Assembly (NCBI GenBank): GCA_913062525.1
Contig: CAJXWA010000011.1
Coordinates: forward strand, 1-43,146
Direction: 5' to 3'
DNA from: an uncultured Alphaproteobacteria bacterium
GTDB lineage: Bacteria; Pseudomonadota; Alphaproteobacteria; Sneathiellales; Sneathiellaceae
Length of the DNA: 43,146 nt
Part shown: in pieces, positions 8,150-17,807 of the stretch
Layout of the letters: the number at the start of each line of letters is the position of its first letter
Position numbering within the stretch: position 1 is the first letter of the stretch
The notes under the pieces: model-generated
The model's database searches: none
Seen by the model: the letters and a program-made list of their open reading frames with translations, nothing else
What the model was told of the DNA's origin: nothing
Program-made: the position numbers and the translations under genes

Positions 8150-8941
8150 ATGTATTTATTAGGCAAAAGACAGACCTTTTTCAGCATTTTATTAGGCGTG
8201 TTGTTGTTAGGTGCGCCAAATGTATACGCGAACAGTAATTGCACCTCTTTTTCGGCTAACGGGATCAATAATTGGTACCCATTTTCATATCGAAACAATG
8301 ACGGTGAGTTGACCGGCACGATTGTCGACGGTGCAAAAGCGGCGTTAAGTCAATTAGGGCTAGAAATGACTGTTCAGGATGACGTTCCTTGGAAGCGAAT
8401 TCTCTATAACTTAGAGAAAGGTACCCTCGATATGGTTATGGGAGGGTATTGGAATTCAGAGCGCGCCGAAAAATATCACTATTCCCAACCCCTCGGCACC
8501 GATGATGTTCGCGTATTTGTAAGGCCAGGAGAGGAGTTTCCATTAGCATCTTTGGAGGACCTAATTGGAAAAAATGGATTTAATTTACTTGGTGGCTCTT
8601 ACGGCGACGAGTTTGACAAATTTTCCTCAAAACATCTAAACCTGTCAAAGGTCAGTAAGAGCGACCAAATCATCAGAATGGTCGCTGCGGGCAGAGGCTA
8701 TTATGGAATTGTCGGTTATGTCGAGGCGCTTGAGCATATTCGGCGTCATAAACTTGAAGGAAAAGTGGTCGCATTACCTTGGCCAGTACTGTCGACCGAC
8801 GTCCATGTTCTGATTAATCGAGACGCCGCTTGCGCAAACAAAGTTAGTGAAATAAACGCAGTCATTCGCGATCTAAGAGAAAAAGGTGTTTTGCAAAATA
8901 TCTTGGATAAGCATTTGAAAGCTGGACAACCCATAAAATAA
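8150..8941 (+). CDS. Periplasmic solute-binding protein, family 3 (amino-acid-binding type)
   Basis: A 263-residue secreted protein. The signal peptide at residues 1-27 ends APNVYA before NSNCTSF. The mature part has the family-3 binding-protein pattern: WYPFSYRNNDGELTGTIVDG (42-61), the W-R-L-E-GTLDMVMGGY block near 85-105, and a C-terminal DLREKGVLQNILDKH helix. A GAGGG ribosome site precedes the ATG. No ABC permease or ATPase gene is adjacent, so it either serves a transporter encoded elsewhere or acts as a stand-alone sensor-type binding protein. The two Cys of the mature protein may form a disulfide. The ligand is unknown. Confidence 0.8.
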   Translation: MYLLGKRQTFFSILLGVLLLGAPNVYANSNCTSFSANGINNWYPFSYRNNDGELTGTIVDGAKAALSQLGLEMTVQDDVPWKRILYNLEKGTLDMVMGGYWNSERAEKYHYSQPLGTDDVRVFVRPGEEFPLASLEDLIGKNGFNLLGGSYGDEFDKFSSKHLNLSKVSKSDQIIRMVAAGRGYYGIVGYVEALEHIRRHKLEGKVVALPWPVLSTDVHVLINRDAACANKVSEINAVIRDLREKGVLQNILDKHLKAGQPIK

Positions 8942-8943
8942 AA

Positions 8944-8985
8944 AAAGGGCCCGGCACACTAACAGCACCGCACCCTTTGTTTTCT
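8944..8985. terminator. Possible terminator between convergent genes
   Basis: AAAGGG (8944-8949) pairs with CCCTTT (8973-8978), with three further G-C pairs inside after two mismatches. GTTTTCT follows on the plus strand and an A-run precedes, giving T's on the minus strand. The stem is imperfect and the loop large. Confidence 0.35.
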
Positions 8986-9003
8986 AGTCTAACGTTCTAA
9001 CGT

Positions 9004-11139
9004 TCAAGCCGCGTAGAAAGCTTCCCCTTTTGCAGCCATGTCTCTAAGCATCTGCGGCGGCGTAAAGCGGGCACCATATTTCTGCGCCATCACATCACAT
9101 TCACTCACAAAATTATCGACACCGACCGTATGAATTTGGCTAATAGATCCACCGCGGAAAGGTGCAAATCCCCAACCGAGAATCGACCCAACATCAGCAT
9201 CTTCTGCCGTTGTCACAACATTTTCTTCCATGCAACGAGCCGTTTCAACCGACTGAATATAAATCAGGCGCTTAATCAAATCGTCAACGGAAGGCTGTTC
9301 GGCTTCTGGCAATACTGGAAAATGATCAGCAAGACTTTTCCAAAGATGTTTCTTAGCCCCTTTAGGATAATCATAAAAACCTTTGCTGTCTTTCTTGCCG
9401 ACGCGTTTAAGGTCTTCAACCATCTTGCTCACGACAGGCTCGCTTGGTGATGTAATATATTTATCGCCCAAATCAATTTTCGTCTGATTGGTGATCTTGT
9501 ACATCAAATCCAACGAAACTTCGTCCGCAAGGGCCAAAGGACCTACGGGCATTCCCGCCATTTTGCCGGCACTTTCAATCAAAGCAGGATGCACACCTTC
9601 TGCCAGCAATGAAACACCTTCACTCACATATGTTGCGAACACACGACTTGTGTAGAAACCACGGCTGTCATTAACGACGATCGGGGTTTTTCGGATCGCT
9701 TTTACGTAATCCATTGCCCGTGCCAAGGTTTCCTGACTGGTGTCTTTACCGCAAATGATTTCCACAAGAGGCATTTTATCCACAGGCGAGAAGAAATGCA
9801 GACCGATGAAGTTGGCTGGACGCTTACTGGCTTCGGCAAGGCCCGTTATGGGAAGCGTAGATGTGTTGGATGCAAAGATCGCGGTGTCTGCTAACACGGC
9901 TTCCGACTTTGCTGTTACATCTGCTTTGATTTCTCGGTTCTCAAACACCGCTTCAATAACCATCTCGGCGCCGTCAAGCGCCACATAATCAGTTGTCGGT
10001 GTGATCAGCCCCAATACAGCAGCGGCCTTTTCTTCGGTCATGCGCTTACGGCTAATGGCTTTTTTAAGCAAAGCCTCGGAATAAGCTTTGCCTTTATCTG
10101 CGCGCTCTTGATCACTGTCGATCAAAACCACTTCGATGCCAGCCATGGCAGACGCATAGGCAATACCTGCGCCCATCATACCAGCTCCAAGAACACCAAC
10201 CTTCTTATAAGTTTGTGTTTCAATACCTTTTGGACGGGACGCCAATTTGTTGGCATTTCCAATTCCAAAAAATAGGGACCGGATCATATTCTTGGCTTCT
10301 GGCGACATGCAAGTTTTCACGAAATACCGTGTTTCAATGCGAAGTCCATTGTCGATATCAACGCAGCACCCCTCGTATACACAGGACATGATATTAAGTG
10401 CGGCGGGGTAATTACCTTGAGTCTTTTCCCGCAGCATGGCGTTGCCAGCCGTAAATGTCATCATGCCGGCTGCACTCATGGGAGCGCCGCCCGGAATGCG
10501 GAATTTTTTGTTATCCCAAGGCTGAACAGCATCTTCAGGTTTCGCGTTCAGCAACCATGTTTTTGCAGAAGAAAGTAACTCATCCGCAGGGACAACAGCG
10601 TTAATAGCGCCAACTTTCAGCGCCTTAGCAGGACTTAGATGTTTCCCTTCAAGCAAAAGCGGCAACGCTGCCTGAATACCGATAAGGCGTGGCAAACGTT
10701 GTGTACCGCCGCCGCCCGGCAGTAATCCAACCTTCACTTCAGGCAATCCGATTTTAGCTTTAGGATTGTCCGCTGCAATTCGGTGATGGCAGGCAAGGCA
10801 AATTTCAAAGCCCCCACCAAGTGCCGTACCGTTAATGGCTGCAACAAACGGTTTTCCCGCCTTTTCAATAGAACGGAACATCATTTGCAGCTCCATGCCA
10901 TTGGCGAACATCTCTTCTGCACCGCTCCAGCCTTGCAACATTTCAAGATCTGCACCAGCAATGAAATCTGGTTTCGCAGATGTGATAATTGCACCTTTAA
11001 CAGCGTCATCAGAAATGGCTTTTTCTACCGCCTCTGCAAAGGCTGGTATACTGTCGTTATTCAGCACGTTCATGCTGCGGTCTGGCATATCCCACGAAAT
11101 GGTTGCGATACCATCACTATCTACTGAGTAATTAATCAT
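9004..11139 (-). CDS. fadJ: Bifunctional enoyl-CoA hydratase / 3-hydroxyacyl-CoA dehydrogenase (FadB/FadJ type)
   Basis: A 711-residue beta-oxidation enzyme with the hydratase domain first. The hydratase part (1-190) has [13 protein letters not shown] with Glu112 and [19 protein letters not shown] with Glu134, the two catalytic glutamates. The NAD-binding 3-hydroxyacyl-CoA dehydrogenase part starts at about 312 with [14 protein letters not shown], and the catalytic His448 lies in [14 protein letters not shown]. Length and order match E. coli FadJ/FadB. An AAGGGGC site precedes the ATG. It is the last gene of a three-gene unit (acyl-CoA dehydrogenase, thiolase, this enzyme), giving a complete beta-oxidation round. 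The partner thiolase is probably the gene at 11154-12362. Confidence 0.9.
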   Translation of the reverse strand: MINYSVDSDGIATISWDMPDRSMNVLNNDSIPAFAEAVEKAISDDAVKGAIITSAKPDFIAGADLEMLQGWSGAEEMFANGMELQMMFRSIEKAGKPFVAAINGTALGGGFEICLACHHRIAADNPKAKIGLPEVKVGLLPGGGGTQRLPRLIGIQAALPLLLEGKHLSPAKALKVGAINAVVPADELLSSAKTWLLNAKPEDAVQPWDNKKFRIPGGAPMSAAGMMTFTAGNAMLREKTQGNYPAALNIMSCVYEGCCVDIDNGLRIETRYFVKTCMSPEAKNMIRSLFFGIGNANKLASRPKGIETQTYKKVGVLGAGMMGAGIAYASAMAGIEVVLIDSDQERADKGKAYSEALLKKAISRKRMTEEKAAAVLGLITPTTDYVALDGAEMVIEAVFENREIKADVTAKSEAVLADTAIFASNTSTLPITGLAEASKRPANFIGLHFFSPVDKMPLVEIICGKDTSQETLARAMDYVKAIRKTPIVVNDSRGFYTSRVFATYVSEGVSLLAEGVHPALIESAGKMAGMPVGPLALADEVSLDLMYKITNQTKIDLGDKYITSPSEPVVSKMVEDLKRVGKKDSKGFYDYPKGAKKHLWKSLADHFPVLPEAEQPSVDDLIKRLIYIQSVETARCMEENVVTTAEDADVGSILGWGFAPFRGGSISQIHTVGVDNFVSECDVMAQKYGARFTPPQMLRDMAAKGEAFYAA

Positions 11140-11153
11140 CGTTTTATCGCCCC

Positions 11154-12362
11154 TTAAACGCGTTCAATAATGGTTGCTGTTCCCATGCCTGCACCAACGC
11201 ACAAGGTTATGAGAGCCGTATTTAGATCACGCCGTTCCAGCTCGTCCAGAACAGTACCGAGGATCATGGCGCCCGTGGCACCCAATGGGTGGCCCATGGC
11301 AATAGCGCCGCCGTTCACATTGATTTCGCTGTGATCAACACTCATGACATCCATGAAACGCAGGACGACGCCTGCAAATGCTTCGTTCAATTCCCAAAGA
11401 TCAATATCTGCGGCAGTCATACCGGCGCGTTTAAGTGCTTTTTCCGCCGCATAGCTTGGGCCAGTCAACATGATGGATGGCTCGCTTCCGATGGAGGCAA
11501 AAGATTTAAAACGAGCGCGTGCTTTCGTGCCAATTTTCACGCCAGCTTCTTTGTTACCGATGAGAACTGCCGCAGCACCATCAACAATACCGGACGAGTT
11601 TCCAGCATGATGAACATGGTTTAACTCTTCGACTTCTGGGTAGCGCTGCTTGATCACAGCATCGAAACCATACTGCGCGCCTTGAACAGCAAACGCCGGA
11701 TCAAGAGATCCAAGGGATTGCATTGTTGTTTGCGGGCGCATGTGCTCGTCGTGATCCAAAATGGTCAGTCCGTTCATGTCGGTAACTGGGATCACTGAAT
11801 TTTTAAAATAACCGTTGTCCCATGAATGTTTTGCTCGTCGCTGGCTTTCCACCGCGTAGGCATCCACGTCGTCGCGGCTATAATCCCATTTGGTACAAAT
11901 CATATCTGCGCCGATACCTTGCGGTGCAAAATAGGTTCCGTAGGCAACTTGTGGGTCAGCCGACCATGCGCCGCCCGACGATCCCATTGGGACACGAGAC
12001 ATGCTTTCAACGCCGCCGCCAACAGTTAAGTCGCTTTGACCCGCCATGACTTGCGCAGCTGCCATATTCACAGCTTCAAGTCCAGAGGCACAGAAGCGGT
12101 TAATTTGCACACCAGACGCCGTTTCAGCATATCCAGCATGCAAAGGAGCGACCCGGCCAATAACAGCGCCTTGCTCTCCCACAGGTTCAACACATCCAAG
12201 CACCACGTCATCTACAAGCGAAGTATCAAGGTCGTTGCGCTGCTGCACCGCTTTAAGGGCGGCAGCTGCTAAATTAATTGGTGTTACTTCATGCAGGCTT
12301 CCACTTGCCCGGCCTTTGCCGCGAGGTGTTCTCACCGCGTCATATACAAATGCTTCAGTCAT
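11154..12362 (-). CDS. Acetyl-CoA C-acyltransferase (thiolase)
   Basis: A 402-residue thiolase II family enzyme. The nucleophile Cys91 is in [10 protein letters not shown], His358 in [15 protein letters not shown], and the second catalytic Cys388 in [10 protein letters not shown]. The start follows TAGGAGAG. It lies 14 bp upstream of the FadB/J-type gene and 22 bp downstream of an acyl-CoA dehydrogenase gene. FadA/FadI-like cleavage of 3-ketoacyl-CoA to acetyl-CoA is expected. Chain-length preference cannot be told from sequence. The second thiolase at 17808 is of a different subtype. Confidence 0.9.
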   Translation of the reverse strand: MTEAFVYDAVRTPRGKGRASGSLHEVTPINLAAAALKAVQQRNDLDTSLVDDVVLGCVEPVGEQGAVIGRVAPLHAGYAETASGVQINRFCASGLEAVNMAAAQVMAGQSDLTVGGGVESMSRVPMGSSGGAWSADPQVAYGTYFAPQGIGADMICTKWDYSRDDVDAYAVESQRRAKHSWDNGYFKNSVIPVTDMNGLTILDHDEHMRPQTTMQSLGSLDPAFAVQGAQYGFDAVIKQRYPEVEELNHVHHAGNSSGIVDGAAAVLIGNKEAGVKIGTKARARFKSFASIGSEPSIMLTGPSYAAEKALKRAGMTAADIDLWELNEAFAGVVLRFMDVMSVDHSEINVNGGAIAMGHPLGATGAMILGTVLDELERRDLNTALITLCVGAGMGTATIIERV

Positions 12363-12384
12363 TTTTCTCTCCTATAGGCTGGCT

Positions 12385-13521
12385 CTAAAGAGACCTGCTG
12401 ATAATTTCTTTCATGATTTCGTTAGTGCCACCGTAAATCCGTTGGACCCGAGCATCGGCGTAGGCGCGTGCAACACGGAATTCCCACATAAAGCCATACC
12501 CGCCGTGTAATTGAAGGCACTCATCAATGAGTTTATTCTCAAGATCAGAACACCAATATTTCGCCATGGCAGCCGTCTCAACCTCGAGCTCGCCTCTCAG
12601 CAATTCTTCAAGGCAACGATCAACAAAGACCCGGGCAATTTGTGCTTCCGTTTTAAGTTCCGCCAATTTGAATTTGGTATTTTGAAACTGGATAACATTT
12701 TTACCAAAGGCTGAGCGATCCTTCGTATATTCAATGGTCTCTTCCAGAACGATTTCCATCGTTGCGGTTGCCCCAATAGCAATTTGCATGCGCTCCCACG
12801 CCAGCTCTTGCATCAAGCAGAAAAAGCCTTTGCCTTCACCGCCGAGCAAGTTGGTCGCTGGGACCCGAACATCATCAAAGAAAAGTTCTGCTGTATCTTG
12901 AGCTTTCAAGCCCAATTTATCAAGATTTCGCCCTTTTTCAAAACCTGGCGTCCCCGTTTCTAGTAAAAACAGGCTAGTTCCCTTGGCTCCAGCGTCTGGA
13001 TCCGTTTTAGCAACGACAATAACCAGATCACACATATAACCATTGGTGATAAACGTTTTAGATCCGTTGATAATATAGTGATCACCGTCTTTAACGGCTT
13101 TGGTTTTGATCCCTTGCAAATCCGAACCTGCGGCGGGTTCAGTCATTGCGATGGCACCAATCATCTCGCCGCTGGCAAGTTTTGGCAGGTATTTCTTTTT
13201 TTGCTCTTCTGTACCGTAGTTCAAAATATACGGGGCAACAATTTCAGAGTGCAAACTAAATCCAGGACCAGAGGCCCCAGCACGTGCTTGTTCTTCCATC
13301 ATGATAACGCTGTAAAGTTTTTCAGCACCAAGCCCGCCGTATTCTTCGGGAATAGTCATACATAATAAGCCCTGCGATCCAGCTTCCATCCAAGCTTCGC
13401 GGCTAATATGCCCTTGTTTTTCCCATTCTTCACGGTGGGGGGTGATATGTTCTTCATAAAACCTGCGAACGGATTCACGAAAGATATTATGTTCTTCGCT
13501 GAAAATTTTTCTCTCAATCAT
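12385..13521 (-). CDS. Acyl-CoA dehydrogenase
   Basis: A 378-residue acyl-CoA dehydrogenase. Motifs: MTEPAAGSDLQGIKTKA, FITNGYMCDL, and C-terminal RIYGGTNEIMKEII with Glu368 as catalytic base, as in short/medium/long-chain types. It heads the three-gene unit that continues with thiolase and the FadB/J-type protein. A promoter is expected in the AT-rich 96 bp upstream (see 13522-13617), because the preceding operon ends in a hairpin. It probably feeds medium or long-chain enoyl-CoA to the bifunctional enzyme downstream. Confidence 0.88.
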   Translation of the reverse strand: MIERKIFSEEHNIFRESVRRFYEEHITPHREEWEKQGHISREAWMEAGSQGLLCMTIPEEYGGLGAEKLYSVIMMEEQARAGASGPGFSLHSEIVAPYILNYGTEEQKKKYLPKLASGEMIGAIAMTEPAAGSDLQGIKTKAVKDGDHYIINGSKTFITNGYMCDLVIVVAKTDPDAGAKGTSLFLLETGTPGFEKGRNLDKLGLKAQDTAELFFDDVRVPATNLLGGEGKGFFCLMQELAWERMQIAIGATATMEIVLEETIEYTKDRSAFGKNVIQFQNTKFKLAELKTEAQIARVFVDRCLEELLRGELEVETAAMAKYWCSDLENKLIDECLQLHGGYGFMWEFRVARAYADARVQRIYGGTNEIMKEIISRSL

Positions 13522-13617
13522 TACGAAATTCCCGTCAACTTATTGTTATTATTAAATTATTTACACACTACTGACAAATTATCATTTTTAGAATACAAAA
13601 AAATTCCGAAAACTAAC
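13522..13617 (-). promoter_or_regulatory. AT-rich promoter region of the acd-thiolase-fadJ unit
   Basis: Reading on the minus strand, TTGTCA is followed after 17 bp by TAATAA, a plausible -35/-10 pair. The block at 13545-13573 closely matches the promoter block of the MerR gene at 19489-19516 (shared core on the + strand: GTTATTATTA, then CACTACT-G), suggesting common control. No perfect palindrome is present here, unlike at the MerR promoter. Confidence 0.4.
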
Positions 13618-13655
13618 GGAGAAGCAACAACAGTCTTCACTATTATTGCTTCTCC
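13618..13655 (-). terminator. Hairpin after the 596-residue acyl-CoA dehydrogenase gene
   Basis: A perfect 10-bp inverted repeat (GGAGAAGCAA at 13618-13627, TTGCTTCTCC at 13646-13655) with an 18-nt loop, 14 bp beyond the stop. On the minus strand it is followed by GTTAGTTTTCGG, a weak T-tract. It separates the two beta-oxidation units. Confidence 0.5.
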
Positions 13656-13669
13656 ATCAAGTAGCGGAA

Positions 13670-15460
13670 TTAAAATGCTTCAGCGTCAAGTGCCATCATG
13701 GTTTTTGATCCGGCACTCATCTTCACAAGAAGAGAAGACACATCGGGGATCATCCGCTCAAAGAAGAAGCGAGCGGTTACCAGTTTGGTTTCAAGGAACT
13801 CTTTATCATCGGTACCTTCAGCGAGTTTTTCGGTAGCGATTTTAGCCATTTGAACCCACATAAAGCCAAGTGCAACAAGACCAAACATCCGAAGATATTC
13901 TGTTGACGCTGCGCCAGCCTCATCAGGATTTTTCATCCCTTTTTCGCCCAGCATTGCAGTACCCTGTTGCAATTTGGCAAAGGCTTTAGCAAGTGGTATG
14001 ACAAAATCCTTCAATTCAGGGTTCATCATATTTTCCTGAATGAATTCATCTACCGGATGGAAGAAGTGACGAAGAGAGCGACCCAGATTTGCTGGAATTT
14101 TACGCCCAACAAGATCTAACGCCTGAATGCCATTTGCACCTTCATAAATTTGGGTGATGCGAGCATCGCGAACGAACTGCTCCATTCCCCATTCATGAAT
14201 GTACCCATGACCACCAAAGCACTGCTGCGCGGTTGCGGCTAATTCAAAACCCATGTCTGTGAAATAGGCTTTAATAACAGGCGTCAAAATCCCAAGAGAC
14301 TCGTCAGCAATCTGCCGTCCAGCTTCGTCAGGGTGTTTGTCCACCAAATCCACTTGTAAACCAGCCCATAAGCCTAGGGCGCGCGCGCCTTCGGTAAAAG
14401 CCCGGCACATTAGTAAGTTCCGGCGAATATCTGGATGCACAATGATCGGATCAGCTGATTTTTCAGGTGCTTTCACACCAGAAATTGACCGACCCTGCGT
14501 CCGGTCCTTCGAATAAGCAACGGCATTTTGATAAGCGACTTCTGCTTGCGACAAACCTTGGATACCAACACCAAGACGGGCAGCATTCATCATCGTGAAC
14601 ATGGCGCGCATACCCTTATGGGCCTCGCCAAGAAGATAACCAGTGGCATCTTCATAATTCATGACGCAAGTTGAGTTACCATGAATACCCATCTTATGTT
14701 CGATGGAGCCGCAAGTAACACCGTTCCGTGTTCCCGGATTTTCGTTTTCATCCAAAATGAATTTTGGAACGATAAACAAAGACACCCCTTTGATGCCATC
14801 AGGTCCACCCGGAATTTTCGCCAAAACCAAATGAATGATATTTTCAGTCATATCATGTTCACCGGCCGAGATAAAAATCTTGGTGCCCGAAACTTTGTAA
14901 GTACCATCATCTTGCGGAACAGCTTTCGTCCGCATCAACCCCAAATCAGTCCCGCAATGAGGCTCAGTTAAGTTCATGGTCCCTGACCAATCCCCTGACG
15001 TCATTCTAGGAAGATATGTTCTCTTCTGCTCTTCAGTGCCATGCTTCAAAATCGCAGCAGAAGCGCCATGTGTGAGGCCTGGATACATGCCAAAGGCCAT
15101 GTTCGCTGAACTCATCATTTCAGCAAGACTGGTGCTAATAACATGTGGCAAACCTTGTCCGCCGTATTCTTCAGGCATGTCGATGCCAGTCCAGCCGCCT
15201 TCGCGGTAGGCGTCATAGGCTTCTTTAAATCCAGTTGGTGTCGTGACAACACCATCTTTCCAAGTACAACCTTCTGTATCGCCAACCTGATTAAGCGGCT
15301 GCACTACTTCTTCAACGATTTTAGCGCCCTCGGTGAGGATAGCGTCAATCATATCCGGCGTAGCATCTTCAAAGCCCGGATTGTTTGACATCTTATCCAC
15401 ACCCAACAAATCATTGAGGATGAATTTGATGTCTTTAACAGGAGCATTATAAATAGGCAT
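13670..15460 (-). CDS. Acyl-CoA dehydrogenase, long form with extra N- and C-terminal domains
   Basis: A 596-residue member of the long acyl-CoA dehydrogenase group that includes DmdC. An N-terminal cap (MPIYNAPVKDIKFILNDLLG) precedes the core. MNLTEPHCGTDLGLMRTKA (162-180) and QIYEGANGIQALDLVGRK (437-454, catalytic Glu440) mark the active site. The last 130 residues are the extra C-terminal helical domain. A GGGAGA site precedes the ATG, 11 bp after the bifunctional gene. The unit thiolase, FadN-type enzyme, long acyl-CoA dehydrogenase resembles B. subtilis fadNAE in content. Substrate is likely a fatty acyl-CoA; 3-methylmercaptopropionyl-CoA (DmdC) is possible but no other dmd gene is visible. 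Confidence 0.85.
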   Translation of the reverse strand: MPIYNAPVKDIKFILNDLLGVDKMSNNPGFEDATPDMIDAILTEGAKIVEEVVQPLNQVGDTEGCTWKDGVVTTPTGFKEAYDAYREGGWTGIDMPEEYGGQGLPHVISTSLAEMMSSANMAFGMYPGLTHGASAAILKHGTEEQKRTYLPRMTSGDWSGTMNLTEPHCGTDLGLMRTKAVPQDDGTYKVSGTKIFISAGEHDMTENIIHLVLAKIPGGPDGIKGVSLFIVPKFILDENENPGTRNGVTCGSIEHKMGIHGNSTCVMNYEDATGYLLGEAHKGMRAMFTMMNAARLGVGIQGLSQAEVAYQNAVAYSKDRTQGRSISGVKAPEKSADPIIVHPDIRRNLLMCRAFTEGARALGLWAGLQVDLVDKHPDEAGRQIADESLGILTPVIKAYFTDMGFELAATAQQCFGGHGYIHEWGMEQFVRDARITQIYEGANGIQALDLVGRKIPANLGRSLRHFFHPVDEFIQENMMNPELKDFVIPLAKAFAKLQQGTAMLGEKGMKNPDEAGAASTEYLRMFGLVALGFMWVQMAKIATEKLAEGTDDKEFLETKLVTARFFFERMIPDVSSLLVKMSAGSKTMMALDAEAF

Positions 15461-15471
15461 TTTCTATCTCC

Positions 15472-17805
15472 CTAATTCCGTAGAGGTTTGCCGGTCATAA
15501 GCATATGCTCAATCCGGTCGAGTGTTTTGTGATTGCGGATCAAAGTCATGAAGCCTTCTCTTTCAAGTTCAAGCAGCTTTTTTTCCGAGATCGGTTGCGT
15601 AATGTCAGTGTCCCCGCCAGAGAGAACACGACCAACTTCGCCGCCAACAACAGCGTCATACGGTGTTGCCCTGCCCATTGTTACAAAACCAGAAACTGCC
15701 ATATCAAAGGCAGCTGCTGCACTTGCACCCGGCAAATAGATATCTTCTGGCACTGGCGCCTCATATCCTTCGGCAAGTTCCAGCGCTTTTCGTTTCGCAT
15801 CGGCCAGAACCCGCTTACGGTTCATGGTGACACTATCACCGTCCCGCAGGATTAACATATCGCGAGCTTCAGCAGCACTTGTGCAGACTTTCGCCGTTGA
15901 AATGCTTTCAAAAACAGACGCCAAAGCAGGCATAGGACCCCCTGGACGTTTTTTGTTTTGAATTGACCGCATGACAAGCTCTTTACAGCCGCCAAATCCT
16001 GGCAGCACGCCAACACCAACCTCTACAAGGCCCATGTAACTTTCCGCATGTGCTTGCACGGCATCAGCTGCGAGTACGATTTCACAGCCGCCACCAAGCG
16101 CCATTCCGGCTGGTGCCGCAACGACTGGGAAGGGTGCATACTTCAACTTCAGAAGGGCATTTTGACCTTCGCTGATCGAATTCTCAATAACAGGCCACAT
16201 GGCTGTATTGGCAGCGAACAACGCAAGGCCTACATTTGCACCAACTGAGAAGTTATCGGCATCCGTTCCAATGACCAGAGCCTTGAAACCTTTTTTGTCG
16301 AGCTTGCCAGCTTCTCGCAACATATCGACAACGTCTTGGTCGATGCTGTTCATTTTTGTATGGAGTTCAAGACACGCAACACCGTCGCCCAGATCCCAAA
16401 TGCTTGCGCCTTTGTTGGATTTGAACGCTGTTTTTCCGCGTTTGATGTCAGCCAGCATCCAAGCGCCTTCAACAACTGGAACTTTGGCATACTCGCCGTC
16501 CACAGTCATATAAAGAGCGTCTTCGCCGTCTTCTTTGTAAAGCGGGCGATCACCAACTGTTTTCAAGAACGCAGGAACTTCCATTCCTTCGGCTTCAAGA
16601 CGGTCGATGAAGAATTGCACGCCCATTTGATTAAGTTGCTCGAATGGGCCGTATTTCCACGCATAGCCAGTTTTCATGGCATTATCGATGGCAATAATAT
16701 CGTCTGCGATTTCACCAACCAAAGATGCAGAGTAGGAAATAACTTTTTTCAAGATCTCCCATGCGTATTTGCCCCCCACATCATCAAACTCGACCAATGC
16801 TTGCAGGCCTTTTTTGGCGGCCCTTACAGAACCCAACTTAGGCTTCTGTGCTTTAGCATATTCGCCAGTGTGTAGGTTACGGGCTTCTTTAACTTTACGG
16901 CCGCCGTCTTTATTCATGCGGTAGAAACCACCTTTGCCTTTACGGCCAGTGTATCCCTCGTCGATCATTTTCGTGATCGTGGCAACCATCGCATGATTCT
17001 CATCATACTCCTGACAGAACGGATCACTTGCTGGAAGCTCTTCCAACATAGACGCGTTTACTTTTGGCCCAAGATCAATGCCGGTTAAATCACCGAGACC
17101 GAAAATGCCAGTGCTCGGAATTCCCATGGGTTTTCCGCAAACAGCGTCAGCCTCTTCAACTGTCATACCCAAATCAAAGGCAGACTTGATCGCCACAAAT
17201 GACCAATAGATACCGATACGATTACCGATGAAACCGGGTGTATCGTAGCAATCCACGACTTCTTTACCCAAAGACACATCGGCAAACTGGCGTAATTCCT
17301 CGATGGCGTCATCCCGTGTCAGTTCGCCCTTTACAAGTTCGAACAAGCGCATGTAACGCGGTGGATTGAAGAAATGGGTAATCGCAAAGTCTTTTTGTAG
17401 GCTTTCAGGCATCCCCTTCATCAACGTCTTCAACGGAATAGTTGATGTGTTTGAGGTAATAATCGACCCTGCTTTACGCACTGTATCAAGTTTTTGATAC
17501 AAGGCTTGCTTCAAGTCAGGGCGTTCAATGATCGCTTCAACAATCCAGTCACAATCTGAAATCAAATCTAAATTATCTTCAAGATTTCCTGTTGCAATCA
17601 TGCGGGCATTTTTCTTGTGCATGAAAGGAGCTGGTTTGGTTTTCAGCATCTTCGCAACAGCACCCTCAGCGAGCATATTGCGATTATCCGCACCCTCAGG
17701 CACGATATCCAGCAACACCGCCTGATATCCTGCATTGGTGACATGGGCGGCAATCGCAGCACCCATAACACCTGCGCCAATTACGGCTACTTTTTCAATA
17801 GCCAT
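15472..17805 (-). CDS. fadN: 3-hydroxyacyl-CoA dehydrogenase / enoyl-CoA hydratase, FadN type
   Basis: A 777-residue bifunctional enzyme with the dehydrogenase domain first, the reverse of FadB/J. The NAD site VAVIGAGVMGAAIA is at 6-19, and the catalytic His144 lies in THFFNPPRYM. The hydratase domain is C-terminal (about 480-700), with GMALGGGCEIVLAAD and GLVEVGVGVLPGFGG carrying the two glutamates. The ATG at 17805 starts 2 bp after the thiolase stop; a TTG at 17814 overlapping that stop is the alternative. Length and order fit FadN (about 790 residues). Two differently ordered bifunctional enzymes in one region suggest two chain-length or chain-type specificities. Confidence 0.88.
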   Translation of the reverse strand: MAIEKVAVIGAGVMGAAIAAHVTNAGYQAVLLDIVPEGADNRNMLAEGAVAKMLKTKPAPFMHKKNARMIATGNLEDNLDLISDCDWIVEAIIERPDLKQALYQKLDTVRKAGSIITSNTSTIPLKTLMKGMPESLQKDFAITHFFNPPRYMRLFELVKGELTRDDAIEELRQFADVSLGKEVVDCYDTPGFIGNRIGIYWSFVAIKSAFDLGMTVEEADAVCGKPMGIPSTGIFGLGDLTGIDLGPKVNASMLEELPASDPFCQEYDENHAMVATITKMIDEGYTGRKGKGGFYRMNKDGGRKVKEARNLHTGEYAKAQKPKLGSVRAAKKGLQALVEFDDVGGKYAWEILKKVISYSASLVGEIADDIIAIDNAMKTGYAWKYGPFEQLNQMGVQFFIDRLEAEGMEVPAFLKTVGDRPLYKEDGEDALYMTVDGEYAKVPVVEGAWMLADIKRGKTAFKSNKGASIWDLGDGVACLELHTKMNSIDQDVVDMLREAGKLDKKGFKALVIGTDADNFSVGANVGLALFAANTAMWPVIENSISEGQNALLKLKYAPFPVVAAPAGMALGGGCEIVLAADAVQAHAESYMGLVEVGVGVLPGFGGCKELVMRSIQNKKRPGGPMPALASVFESISTAKVCTSAAEARDMLILRDGDSVTMNRKRVLADAKRKALELAEGYEAPVPEDIYLPGASAAAAFDMAVSGFVTMGRATPYDAVVGGEVGRVLSGGDTDITQPISEKKLLELEREGFMTLIRNHKTLDRIEHMLMTGKPLRN

Positions 17806-17807
17806 GC

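Noticed and set aside
11822-12049. Plus-strand open frames across the beta-oxidation genes
   Set aside because: They are antisense to clear thiolase, dehydrogenase and hydratase genes and show no protein-like features of their own.
13670-15460. DmdC of DMSP demethylation
   Set aside because: The long form fits, but no dmdA, dmdB or dmdD gene is nearby and the neighbours are general beta-oxidation genes.
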